Source: Altererythrobacter sp. TH136 (GTDB lineage: Bacteria; Pseudomonadota; Alphaproteobacteria; Sphingomonadales; Sphingomonadaceae). From it: a DNA stretch of 64,000 bases. The notes under the pieces are model-generated. The model searched no databases. It was not told where the DNA came from and was given only the letters and a program-made list of their open reading frames with translations. Positions 22,737-32,445 of this stretch are shown here, one piece after another. How positions within the stretch are numbered: position 1 is the stretch's first letter; every line of letters begins with the position of its first letter. The position numbers and the translations under genes were made by a program. The stretch lies in the NCBI RefSeq assembly GCF_007065885.1, contig NZ_CP041409.1:620001-684000 (forward strand), given 5' to 3'.

Positions 22737-25672
22737 TGTTCGTGTCCCACCCACTCATCCAACCGCATCAGCTGGTCATACGTCGCGTAGCTGGGCGCAT
22801 CGGGGTTGAGCCGGGCGGTGAACGGCTCGGACCCCAGGATCCAGTTGTCCAGCGCATCATCCAGATAGCGCCGCGCCTGCGGCAGGAACTCGCCCGCGGC
22901 GATGCCCTTTTTCTTGGCGCCTTCCAGGATCGGCGTGGTGATGTAACCGAACCCGGTATCACTCTTGTCGCTTCGACCGAGCGACCAGTATTCGAACCGG
23001 CTGGCTGTGCCCTGTGCCTTGGCGAACGCGCCCTCGCCCACCATCAACCCCAGCGTGCCGAGCTGGAGCGCGAACCCGCGCTCCACCTGCGCGCCCGACG
23101 GCGGCTTGCCGGTCTTGTAGTCGACCACTGCAAAGGTGCCGTCCTCCAGCTGGTCCAGGCGATCGATTCGCCCATGAAGGGTCACGCCGCGCCACTCCAT
23201 GCGCCCTTTCTCCTCCCAGAGAACGGGCGTGCGCGAGGGATCGGAGGCGACGCTCGCTTCCACCCATCGCAGCGCGTTCAGCAGCCGCGGGCGCCATAGC
23301 GCGCGCGTCAGCGGATGGGCGTGCATCGCACTCAGCGTTTCGCGCGCGATTTCGTCCAGGGGGCGACCGGTCTTGTGCCAGTTTTCCAGGATCTCGTGCG
23401 CCAGAGTGCCTTGCCACGCCGGGCTCGGCTCCGCCTCCAGCGGCTCCAGCTCCGGCAGGCCGAGAATAGACGACGCATAAAACTGGTATGGATCAGCGCG
23501 CAGCCGGTCGAGCCCGGTCACGCTGATCGCGACCTTTCGCTGCTCCGCCGTGGGCATGGGCCGCGGCCGGGGATAGTCCGGCGCGGGCGCGGCATGGTCA
23601 ATCATCGCGGCAAGCCGCGGCGCGTCAGCCTCGCGGTGGTGGTCGCCCAGTTCCCCCAGCAGCGCCTGGACCCGCAGCAGAAAGCGCGAGGCGATCGCCG
23701 GCCCGCCCTCGTCCCGGCGGGAGCGGCTGAGCACCACTTCGGGCGCGCCCATCGCGGCAGCAAGATCGTGTGCGTTAAGGCCGATGCGGAAATCGGCGCC
23801 CGGCACGCCGAGCGCGCGCAGCACCGCCGGTGCGAGCAGCGGGTCGGTCGCCGGTCGCGTGGGCCAGGTGCCTTCGTTCAACCCGGCTGCGATCACCAGG
23901 TCCGCCCGCGCCATACGCGATTCGATCAGGCCGTAGATCGCCACCCGCGGGTGTCCCCCGTAGGGCGGACGAACCGCCACCGCTTCCATCGCATCGCCCA
24001 GCGCAGGGTGCAGGTCGCGCGCCTCCAGCACGGTGCCCGTTTCGCGGGCGTGGGCGCGCAGATCCTCGACGAAGGCGGACAGTGCGCGGCCGTCCTCGCG
24101 GCTCCACAGCACTTCTCCCGACAGCGCCTCTCCGGTCGCGGCGAGCCGGTCCAGCCATTCTGCCAGGGAGAGCGTTTCGTCTGCCATCAGCGGCGTCAGG
24201 ATCGCCTCGACCTCAAGCCACCAGTGCCCGACCCGCGCCTTCTCCGCGATCGGCCGCAAGGCTGCGAAACCCGGTGCGGGACGCGGACCGCGCAGCTTGA
24301 GCTCGAACGCGCGCAGGCGTTCGAGCCAGGGCGCGCGCCGTTCGCCCGTCATCACGAGCGGATGGGCGAGCGCGGCCACGAGCGCGATCGGCGCGCCGCC
24401 TTCCGATGCGATCTGCGCCAGCTGAAGGAACAGCCGACCGGCGGCGGTGCTGCCCAGCGGGCGGCCCGCTGAATCGTCGGCGTCCAGGTTCCAGCGACGC
24501 AAGTGCTGGATCACCCGGCGCGCGAGCGCGCGGTCGGGCGTGACCAGCGCGACCCGCTTTTCCGGTTCCGCCACTGCTTGCCGGATAAGCAGCGCGATTG
24601 CCTGCGCTTCGGCTTCGGGGTTGGGGTTCTCCATCAGCCGGACGCCGGCCAGCCGGCGGCGATCGGGCGGCATGTCGGCCCACGACTTGCTCGCTTCGGG
24701 CGGCAGGAACAGGCTGGAGATTGCGCGGCTGCGTTCGGGCGGGGCGGCCGACAGCCCGCGCCGGTGCCACGGCTGCACCTCCTGCCGGTTCACGCCCATC
24801 CGGTTGAGCAGCAGCTTGAGGTGGTATTGCGGGTGCGAGACCGCGTCGTCTTCCGAGAATGGTGGATCTTCCGGTCCGCCGGCGATGCCCAGCTCTGCCC
24901 ACACCTCATCGGGCATCGCCAGATCGAGGTCGGGCAGGATGACGGCACCCTGCGGCAGTTCGCTGACCACGCGCAGCAGCCGCGCAAGGGCGGGCGCGGC
25001 GCTGGTCACGCCGGCGGCGATCACCGGAGTTTGCGGCGGTCGTTCCTTCCAGGTTCGCGCCGCATGATCGAACAGGCGATTGCGCCGCGCGGACGCGTCT
25101 AGCGCACACATCGCCGAAAGTTCCGCCAGCCACCGTGTCTGGACCCGCGCAAACAGCCGCACGGACCGCTGCCAGTGTTCGGCCATGTCGCCGACGATCT
25201 CGCGCACCTGATCGCTCAGCAGCAATTCGGGTCCGATATCCTCGATCAGCAGACGGTCCATCGTGCGGGCGACCTGCTGCGCCAGCCGCAACAGCGCAGC
25301 ACCGCGCGGTGCCTCCTGCCCCATCTCGTCCGCCAGCAACGCGGCGATGCGCAGCCATCGGCGCGTGGGATCGACCGCCGGCGGGATGTCGGCCGCACCC
25401 AGCGGGTCAAGCAGCGTGCCGAGGGTTTCGTCGAGGTCCAGGTCGCCGACCACCGCCATCCGCGGCATCAGCAGGCCGGCTCCCGAACCGGCGGACGGGC
25501 TGACCCGCACGAACGCTTCCTGCAAGGTTCGGGCGGCACGGCTCGACGGCAACAGCAGCGTCAGGCGCGCAAGCCCGTAATCGCCTTCGGTGTAGCGCGG
25601 GATCAACCCGGCGACGAGCGCGTCGGCAAAGCCTCGGTGCGCTGCGATCGAATAGACTTGCGGGCCCTTCAT
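22733..25672 (-). CDS. addB: Double-strand break repair protein AddB
   Basis: The 979-residue protein matches the alphaproteobacterial AddB type. The N-terminus begins VYSIAAHRGFADAL, a degenerate helicase-like core follows, and a PD-(D/E)XK nuclease domain near the C-terminus has GRIDRLDQ and VVDYKTGKPP. It partners AddA. In this AddB group the helicase motor is inactive and the protein mainly supplies the second nuclease and Chi recognition. It lies nine bases after murU and overlaps addA by four bases. Confidence 0.94.
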   Translation of the reverse strand: MKGPQVYSIAAHRGFADALVAGLIPRYTEGDYGLARLTLLLPSSRAARTLQEAFVRVSPSAGSGAGLLMPRMAVVGDLDLDETLGTLLDPLGAADIPPAVDPTRRWLRIAALLADEMGQEAPRGAALLRLAQQVARTMDRLLIEDIGPELLLSDQVREIVGDMAEHWQRSVRLFARVQTRWLAELSAMCALDASARRNRLFDHAARTWKERPPQTPVIAAGVTSAAPALARLLRVVSELPQGAVILPDLDLAMPDEVWAELGIAGGPEDPPFSEDDAVSHPQYHLKLLLNRMGVNRQEVQPWHRRGLSAAPPERSRAISSLFLPPEASKSWADMPPDRRRLAGVRLMENPNPEAEAQAIALLIRQAVAEPEKRVALVTPDRALARRVIQHLRRWNLDADDSAGRPLGSTAAGRLFLQLAQIASEGGAPIALVAALAHPLVMTGERRAPWLERLRAFELKLRGPRPAPGFAALRPIAEKARVGHWWLEVEAILTPLMADETLSLAEWLDRLAATGEALSGEVLWSREDGRALSAFVEDLRAHARETGTVLEARDLHPALGDAMEAVAVRPPYGGHPRVAIYGLIESRMARADLVIAAGLNEGTWPTRPATDPLLAPAVLRALGVPGADFRIGLNAHDLAAAMGAPEVVLSRSRRDEGGPAIASRFLLRVQALLGELGDHHREADAPRLAAMIDHAAPAPDYPRPRPMPTAEQRKVAISVTGLDRLRADPYQFYASSILGLPELEPLEAEPSPAWQGTLAHEILENWHKTGRPLDEIARETLSAMHAHPLTRALWRPRLLNALRWVEASVASDPSRTPVLWEEKGRMEWRGVTLHGRIDRLDQLEDGTFAVVDYKTGKPPSGAQVERGFALQLGTLGLMVGEGAFAKAQGTASRFEYWSLGRSDKSDTGFGYITTPILEGAKKKGIAAGEFLPQARRYLDDALDNWILGSEPFTARLNPDAPSYATYDQLMRLDEWVGHEQ

Positions 25673-25681
25673 CGGCGGCGA

Positions 25682-26404
25682 TCAGGCACCCCTCAACGCC
25701 TCTTCGGTCGGCTTGATCGCGTGCGGCTCTCCGACTTCGAACCACTGGCCGGTGAACGCGGCGCCGAACAGCCGGCCTTCCGCGATCGCCCGCTCCCACA
25801 GGATCATCGTGCCGAACGGACCGTCCGGCGCATCGCGCAGCAGCCGGTGGCTGACGAGCTGGATGCCGGTATAGATGAACGGCGCGACCCGGCCCGTCTT
25901 GCGGCGGCTGAGGCGGCCAAGCGCGTCCATGTGGAAATCGCCCTGCCCCCGGAAGTTCATCGCGCGCGCGTGCGGCACGACGAGCAGCAGGGCGTCCATC
26001 TGATCAGGCCGCCACGCGCTCGACAGATCGGCGAAGGCATCGCGCGGCCCGTCGAGCCAGATGTTATCGGCATTGAGGCAAAAGAACGGATCGGGCAGCA
26101 GGCCGGCGGCGAGCGCTTTCTTCATGCCGCCGCCCGTCTCCAGCAGCACCGCGCGCTCGTCCGAAACGGTCACCTTCGGCGATTGCCGCTCGGCAAGGTG
26201 CGCCTCCAACAGGTCGGCCAGATAATGCACGTTCACTACCGCTCGCGCGACGCCGGCATCTGCCAGGCGGTCAAGCGCGTGATCGATCAGCGGCTTGCCC
26301 GCGACCCGCACCATCGGTTTGGGCTGCGTCGCCGTGAGCGGACGCATCCGCTTGCCCAGCCCCGCCGCCATGACCATCGCGGTATCGCTGGCGAGGACGG
26401 TCAC
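25682..26404 (-). CDS. murU: N-acetylmuramate 1-phosphate uridylyltransferase
   Basis: The 240-residue nucleotidyltransferase has the sugar-nucleotide motif AAGLGKRMRPLT, the KPM segment, a NADN metal site (LNADNIW) and GQWFEVGEP. Together with the preceding AmgK kinase it forms UDP-MurNAc from recycled MurNAc, bypassing de novo synthesis and giving intrinsic fosfomycin tolerance in organisms that have it. Its GTG start overlaps the amgK stop (GTGA). The family assignment is by motif and by the amgK neighbour. Confidence 0.88.
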   Translation of the reverse strand: MTVLASDTAMVMAAGLGKRMRPLTATQPKPMVRVAGKPLIDHALDRLADAGVARAVVNVHYLADLLEAHLAERQSPKVTVSDERAVLLETGGGMKKALAAGLLPDPFFCLNADNIWLDGPRDAFADLSSAWRPDQMDALLLVVPHARAMNFRGQGDFHMDALGRLSRRKTGRVAPFIYTGIQLVSHRLLRDAPDGPFGTMILWERAIAEGRLFGAAFTGQWFEVGEPHAIKPTEEALRGA

Positions 26405-27390
26405 GTCAGGCTTCCACCCAGTTCATCACGGCGGGCCTGCGGGATGTTGGCGTCGAACCAGGCGGCGACCGGGGCCAGCGCCGGATGCGCGAGGTCGCGC
26501 TCCAGCGCGGCCCATACCCGCGGGATCAGCGACAGGTAGCCTCGCTTGCCGTCGCGCTGCCATAGCCGCACGAAGATGCCGACGATCTTGGCATTCCGCT
26601 GGGCGCCGAGGCGCGCATAGTCCGCCGCGAATTCAGCGCCCGGCCGCGCGCGCGTGACATAACGGTCGAGCATGCGGCGCTCGAGCTCGGGCGAGACCTC
26701 CCGCCGCGCATCCTGCAGCAGGCTAACCAGATCGTACGCCGGATGACCGACCAGCGCGTCCTGAAAATCGATCAGTCCTTGCGCGCCGCCCGCGTCCTTG
26801 CCTGCCTCGAGCAGCATGATGTTTTCCGCATGATAATCGCGCAGCACCGTCACGCCGGGGCGCTGACGCTCGAGCAGCGGAGCGAGCACTTCGTCCCAGG
26901 CGCGGGTGTAACCCTCGGCATCCACTTCCAGCCCTGCGGCGGGGCAGTACCATTCGGTCAGCAGCGCCGCTTCGCGCTGATATGTCGCCATGTCATACGG
27001 TGCGAACGGACCAGGCGTTTTGGTGTGCAGCGCGACCAGGGCATCGATCGCCGCGCTGTATGCCGCGTCCTCGTCGGCGGGGTGAACGTCGAGCCAATCG
27101 CGCATCCGGTCGCTGCCGAAATCTTCCAACAACACCCAACCTTGTGCGGCGTCGGCAGCGTAGATCGCGGGCGCGCGCATCTGCGCGGCGGTCAGCCATT
27201 CGGCGACATCGAGGAACGGTTGCGGATCTTCATGCGGCGGCGGGGCGTGCATCAGCATCGCCTTGCGCTCACTGCTGCAAATGCGGAAATACCGCCGGAA
27301 CGACGCATCGCCGGGAATGGGATCGACAGCGGCGCTGCCCCAGCCGGCAGCGGCGAGAAACGGGTGCAGACCTTCGGGCAGCTCGCTCAT
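26401..27390 (-). CDS. amgK: N-acetylmuramate/N-acetylglucosamine anomeric kinase
   Basis: The 329-residue protein is an aminoglycoside-phosphotransferase-fold kinase with the catalytic loop RDYHAENIM and the metal-binding LIDFQDA. The start at 27390 overlaps the tsaE stop (ATGA), although the frame is open upstream. AmgK phosphorylates MurNAc or GlcNAc at C1, the first step of the cell-wall recycling shunt, and MurU acts next. The pair is conserved beside tsaE in alphaproteobacteria. Confidence 0.88.
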   Translation of the reverse strand: MSELPEGLHPFLAAAGWGSAAVDPIPGDASFRRYFRICSSERKAMLMHAPPPHEDPQPFLDVAEWLTAAQMRAPAIYAADAAQGWVLLEDFGSDRMRDWLDVHPADEDAAYSAAIDALVALHTKTPGPFAPYDMATYQREAALLTEWYCPAAGLEVDAEGYTRAWDEVLAPLLERQRPGVTVLRDYHAENIMLLEAGKDAGGAQGLIDFQDALVGHPAYDLVSLLQDARREVSPELERRMLDRYVTRARPGAEFAADYARLGAQRNAKIVGIFVRLWQRDGKRGYLSLIPRVWAALERDLAHPALAPVAAWFDANIPQARRDELGGSLT

Positions 27391-27824
27391 GACAGGCGCC
27401 CTAGCCAATCGGCCCCCGGTTCGACAATCGCCACGCGGCCGTTTCCCGCCGTTTCCAGCGTGATCGAGAGGCATCCCGGCTCATGTGCGAAACCGCCCGC
27501 ATTCTCCGGCCATTCGGCGATCAGGGCTGCGCCGTAGCGGTAGTCATCCAACCCCAGCTCCTCGGCTTCAGCGGGCGAATCGAGCCGATAGAAGTCCGCG
27601 TGCACCAGGGGCGGATCGAGCGCATCGTAGGTCTCAAGGATGGTGAAGGTCGGCGACGGCACTTCTCCCTGATGACCCAGGGCGGCGATGATCGCCCGCG
27701 CCAAAGTCGTCTTGCCAGCGCCAAGGCCACCGGACAGGGCGATAACGTCGCCTGCGCGCAGGTGCACGGCCAGGCGGGCACCGAACGCATCCATCGCGGC
27801 AAGGTCGGGCAGCTCCACCCTCAC
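27387..27824 (-). CDS. tsaE: tRNA threonylcarbamoyladenosine biosynthesis ATPase TsaE
   Basis: The 145-residue P-loop protein has Walker A GGLGAGKTTLA (about 32-42), the PSPTFT switch segment and a HADFYRL motif, all diagnostic of TsaE (YjeE). It is needed with TsaB and TsaD to form t6A37 in ANN-decoding tRNAs. The start is GTG, overlapping the divL stop (GTGA); the amgK start overlaps its own stop. Confidence 0.95.
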   Translation of the reverse strand: MRVELPDLAAMDAFGARLAVHLRAGDVIALSGGLGAGKTTLARAIIAALGHQGEVPSPTFTILETYDALDPPLVHADFYRLDSPAEAEELGLDDYRYGAALIAEWPENAGGFAHEPGCLSITLETAGNGRVAIVEPGADWLGRLS

Positions 27825-30160
27825 GGCAGCAGGATCGTCGCGGTGGTCCCCTCACCAGCAAGCGACACGATCTCAAGCGTGCCGCCGTGCGCTTCGACCA
27901 GCTGGCGGGCGAGCGGGATGCCTAGCCCCGCGCGGCGCTCCGGGCGGCCATTCGCACCAGTGCGCAAGCCCTCCAGCGCGCGGCGCAGCTCATCGCGGGT
28001 CATGCCCTTGCCGTTGTCGGATACGATTATGCGCACGCCGTCGGCCTTGCGCGACAATTCGACGAGGATCTTTCCCCCCGGCGGCGTGGCGGCGATCGCG
28101 TTGTCGAGCAACTGGCCGAGTGCCCGGCCCAGCTGGCGCGGATCGGCCTCCACCTTCGCCGTCTGGCCGCCGCGCAAGTCCAGGCTCAACCCCGCACTCA
28201 GGATGGCCGCCTCGCGATCGCGCACTACTTTGGTGGCAAACGGCAGCAGTTCCAACTTCTCGGGCGCCAGCGGCAGCAGGCCGGCTTCGCTTTGCGACAG
28301 GTCGAGGACATTCTCCACCTGATCGGTCAGGCGCTGGACCGATTCTATGATGGCGGCGACATACTCATGCCCCTGCGCGGAAAGTTCGCCCGCCACGCCG
28401 GCCTCCAGCAGCTCTGCAAACCCGCTGATCGAGGTAAGCGGCACGCGGAATTCATAGCTCATGTTGGCGAGGAAACGGGTCTTCAGCTCGTCAGCTGCCT
28501 CCAGCGCCTCGTTACGCTCACGCAGGGCGTCCTCGGCTTTCTGCGAATCGGTGATGTCGAGCACCGTCAGCAGGCCATTGCCGTCGGGCAGCGGGACGCC
28601 CGCGATCTCCAGCGTGCGCCCGTCGGCCAGCGCGACCCGGCCGCCGGTCTGCTTGCGATCGAGCGTAGCGCCGCGGACGATTTCGCCGATGGCTTTCGCC
28701 TGCTTGGGCTTTTCCAGGTGCGGGGCGATGATCGCCACGAGTTGATCCGCGGTCGGATGACCATCGAGTGTGTCCGGCTCGATCCCCCAGGCTGCTGCGA
28801 AACGGCGGTTCCACAGTTGCATGTGCCCGTCGGGAGCGAACACCGCCAGCGCCTCGAACAGGCTGTCGAAGATCGCGGTGCGCGTGCGCAGCAGCGTGTC
28901 ACGGGTCGCGGACAGGGCCAGGCTTTCGGTGCGATCCTCCGCGATCAGCACGAGCCCTCCGTCAGGCATCGGCTGCGTGACGATCCGCAAGTGCGTGCCG
29001 TCGCTCAGCGGCCAGGCTTCTTCCACCGGCTCGCCTTGCGCGAACCACTCGACCCGTTCCGCCCGCCAGGCGGGGAAGTCGCGCACTTCGGGCGTCCGCC
29101 CGGCCTCGCGCGCTTCGCGCAGGAAGCGTTCGAACTCGGTGCCCTCGCTTGCGCCGGGACGCATCGTGAAGGCACGGCGGAAGGGCTGGTTGGCGGAGAT
29201 CAGCTTGCGGTCGGCTCCGAACTGCGCGACGCCGACGGAAAGCTGGTCCAGCATCGCGCGCTGGGCATCCTGGAATGCCCGCAGGGTGCGACCAAGCTCT
29301 TCCATCTCCTCGATGTCGACCGCGTATCCGGCGACGCCCTCGTCCCCCAGCGGCAAGTCGCTGACCTTCATCGCCCGCCGCTGACCGGCGATAGTGGTGG
29401 CCACGATCCGCTCGATCGCCTGCTTCTGTCCGGCAGCTTGGGCTGCGACCTGCGCTGCGGACAGGCCGTCAGCAGGTTCAATCAGTTCCACCTGGTTTTC
29501 GACCGCTGTTTCGGCGCTGTCGGCGCCGACCGCGGCAACATAGGCCTGGTTGACGAGCTTCAGCCTCGCGTCGGGACCGCGAAACCACATCGGCATGGGA
29601 GCGGCTTCGATAAGGCCCACCAGGGCGGCAAAATCGCTCTTGGCGCGGGCGGCGTCCGCGCGCAGGCGAGCCAGTTCGCTCTCGCTTTCGGAAAAGTCGA
29701 AGATCCACAGCAAGGCCGCGCCGCCGGGCGAGACCTGGGGGTCAGCCAGTGCACCCCGCACGGCAAGGCTGCGGCGCGAGCCGGGGGGAGTGATCGCCAT
29801 GCGAAACGGAGCGGCGGTTTTCTGCGTGCGCGCGACGAGGCGCTGCAGTTCGGCAAGCTGTTCGGCGGACAGTCCCTTCCCGCCCGCGCCGTTGCCCAGA
29901 TCCACGAGATACTGGGGCAACTTGGCGAGTCCGAACCAGCCGGCGAGTCGCTCGCTGCCCTCGATGCGCCCGTCGGCGCGCACCAGCAAGGGAATGGCCG
30001 GTGCTTCGTCGATCATCCGCGCCATGCGCCGCGCGGCCTTGCGGGACGATTCCGCGGCGCGCGCTTTCGCGCCGGCGGCGATCATCAGCCCGGCCGCTCC
30101 CGCCACCCAAGCGGCGAGCAGCAGACCGATCAGTGCCAGCGCGAGAGGTGAAAACTGCAT
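27821..30160 (-). CDS. divL: DivL-like cell-cycle sensor pseudo-kinase
   Basis: The 779-residue protein has an N-terminal membrane helix (about 6-27), two or three PAS-like domains (about 50-530), a dimerisation domain and a HATPase domain. In the H-box, which normally reads MSHELRTPL, the protein has MSYEFRVPL: the phospho-accepting histidine is Tyr569 (codon at 28454-28456). That replacement is the hallmark of Caulobacter DivL, which controls the CckA-ChpT-CtrA phosphorelay. The ATPase motifs remain (DNAIAA, SDNGKGM, GLGIPL). The neighbours tsaE, amgK and murU fit the divL locus. Assignment by orthology is an inference; the tyrosine is seen directly. Confidence 0.88.
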   Translation of the reverse strand: MQFSPLALALIGLLLAAWVAGAAGLMIAAGAKARAAESSRKAARRMARMIDEAPAIPLLVRADGRIEGSERLAGWFGLAKLPQYLVDLGNGAGGKGLSAEQLAELQRLVARTQKTAAPFRMAITPPGSRRSLAVRGALADPQVSPGGAALLWIFDFSESESELARLRADAARAKSDFAALVGLIEAAPMPMWFRGPDARLKLVNQAYVAAVGADSAETAVENQVELIEPADGLSAAQVAAQAAGQKQAIERIVATTIAGQRRAMKVSDLPLGDEGVAGYAVDIEEMEELGRTLRAFQDAQRAMLDQLSVGVAQFGADRKLISANQPFRRAFTMRPGASEGTEFERFLREAREAGRTPEVRDFPAWRAERVEWFAQGEPVEEAWPLSDGTHLRIVTQPMPDGGLVLIAEDRTESLALSATRDTLLRTRTAIFDSLFEALAVFAPDGHMQLWNRRFAAAWGIEPDTLDGHPTADQLVAIIAPHLEKPKQAKAIGEIVRGATLDRKQTGGRVALADGRTLEIAGVPLPDGNGLLTVLDITDSQKAEDALRERNEALEAADELKTRFLANMSYEFRVPLTSISGFAELLEAGVAGELSAQGHEYVAAIIESVQRLTDQVENVLDLSQSEAGLLPLAPEKLELLPFATKVVRDREAAILSAGLSLDLRGGQTAKVEADPRQLGRALGQLLDNAIAATPPGGKILVELSRKADGVRIIVSDNGKGMTRDELRRALEGLRTGANGRPERRAGLGIPLARQLVEAHGGTLEIVSLAGEGTTATILLP

Positions 30161-30213
30161 GGGGGCCGTTCGCTATGCGCGCACGGCCCCCAAAGCAACC
30201 GGGCGACTAGCAC

Positions 30214-31623
<1,410 letters not shown>

Positions 31624-31682
31624 GGCAAAATTCTCCATTCGGGGGTTGCGCGCGCCCTAGCTCCCGTTGGCGCCAAAAGCAA

Positions 31683-31702
31683 ATATAAAGCTTCCTTTAT
31701 AT
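31683..31702. promoter_or_regulatory. Perfect palindrome upstream of ahcY, probable operator
   Basis: Arms ATATAAAG (31683-31690) and CTTTATAT (31695-31702) are exact inverted copies separated by CTTC. The site is AT-rich in a GC-rich background and lies 60 bases before the ahcY start, where a promoter is expected. In alphaproteobacteria, ArsR-type regulators such as SahR control methionine-cycle genes from AT-rich palindromes. That link is from memory and is an inference; no regulator gene lies next to it. Confidence 0.55.
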
Positions 31703-31850
31703 GTGATCCAGAACCCGTCTTGGCGGGCTGTCGCGGCAGCGGACGGCCCTGCCCCGAAATTCGTCGCTCTCGGGGCTGCGCGGCTTGCACCGGCGTCCGT
31801 GCGCGCTATCTCGCTGGCGACTTCCTGCAACTTGCAAAAGGATTAGTGCG

Positions 31851-32330
31851 ATGACGATCAAGGTGGGCGACAAGCTGCCCGACGTGAAGCTGGTGAAGGC
31901 GACCGAAAACGGGCCCGAAGCGGTGCAGAGCTCCGACTATTTCGCGGGCAAGAAGGTTGCGCTGTTCTCGGTGCCCGGCGCGTTCACGCCGACCTGCTCG
32001 GCGCGCCATCTTCCGGGATATGTCGACAAGGCGCAGGATCTGAAATCGAAGGGCGTGGACGAGATCGTCGCGACCTCGGTCAACGACGCGTTCGTGCTCG
32101 GCGCCTGGAACAAGTCCGCCGGCAGCGACGACATCACGATGCTGGCTGACGGCAACGGCGACTTTGCCGAAGCGCTCGGCCTGACGATGGACGGCTCGGG
32201 CTTCGGGCTTGGCAAGCGCGGTCAGCGGTTCTCGATGATCGTCGATGATGGCGTGGTGAAGGAGCTCAACGTCGAACAGCCCGGCGATTTCTCCGTGTCC
32301 AGCGCAGAGCACCTGCTCGAACAGCTTTAG
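31851..32330 (+). CDS. Peroxiredoxin of the Prx5 type
   Basis: The 159-residue protein has the Prx5 pattern VPGAFTPTCSARHLPGY, with the peroxidatic Cys49, and further RFSMIVDDG and GDFSVSSAEHLLEQL segments. It contains no second cysteine, so any resolving thiol must come from another molecule such as glutathione or a thioredoxin partner. It removes hydrogen peroxide and alkyl hydroperoxides in the cytoplasm. The ATG at 31851 follows AAAAGGA. A strong terminator follows the stop codon, so it is monocistronic. Confidence 0.93.
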   Translation: MTIKVGDKLPDVKLVKATENGPEAVQSSDYFAGKKVALFSVPGAFTPTCSARHLPGYVDKAQDLKSKGVDEIVATSVNDAFVLGAWNKSAGSDDITMLADGNGDFAEALGLTMDGSGFGLGKRGQRFSMIVDDGVVKELNVEQPGDFSVSSAEHLLEQL

Positions 32331-32351
32331 GTTCCTCCAGAACGCGACAAC

Positions 32352-32384
32352 AGCCGCGGGCGAGAGATCGCCCGCGGCTTTTTT
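32352..32384 (+). terminator. Intrinsic terminator of the peroxiredoxin gene
   Basis: A perfect 12-base-pair stem (32352-32363 with 32368-32379) and a GAGA tetraloop are followed by six T residues (32379-32384). It lies 22 bases after the peroxiredoxin stop codon and is the clearest intrinsic terminator in the window. Confidence 0.92.
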
Positions 32385-32445
32385 ACGGCCGGGTGGCGAC
32401 GCCGTTGTCCACCGAATGGCAACCATTGCCGTTTAGTTTTGCCGC

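Noticed and set aside
28292-30151. A 619-residue open frame on the plus strand opposite divL
   Set aside because: It is exactly antisense to divL and has the composition expected of a GC-rich complement, with no domain recognised.
27821-30160. Ordinary histidine kinase for the 779-residue protein
   Set aside because: The H-box histidine is tyrosine (28454-28456), which ordinary kinases lack. The DivL reading explains this.
31624-31850. S-adenosylhomocysteine or SAM riboswitch before ahcY
   Set aside because: No stem-loop arrangement of known SAH or SAM classes was recognised. The palindrome is short and fits a protein operator better.
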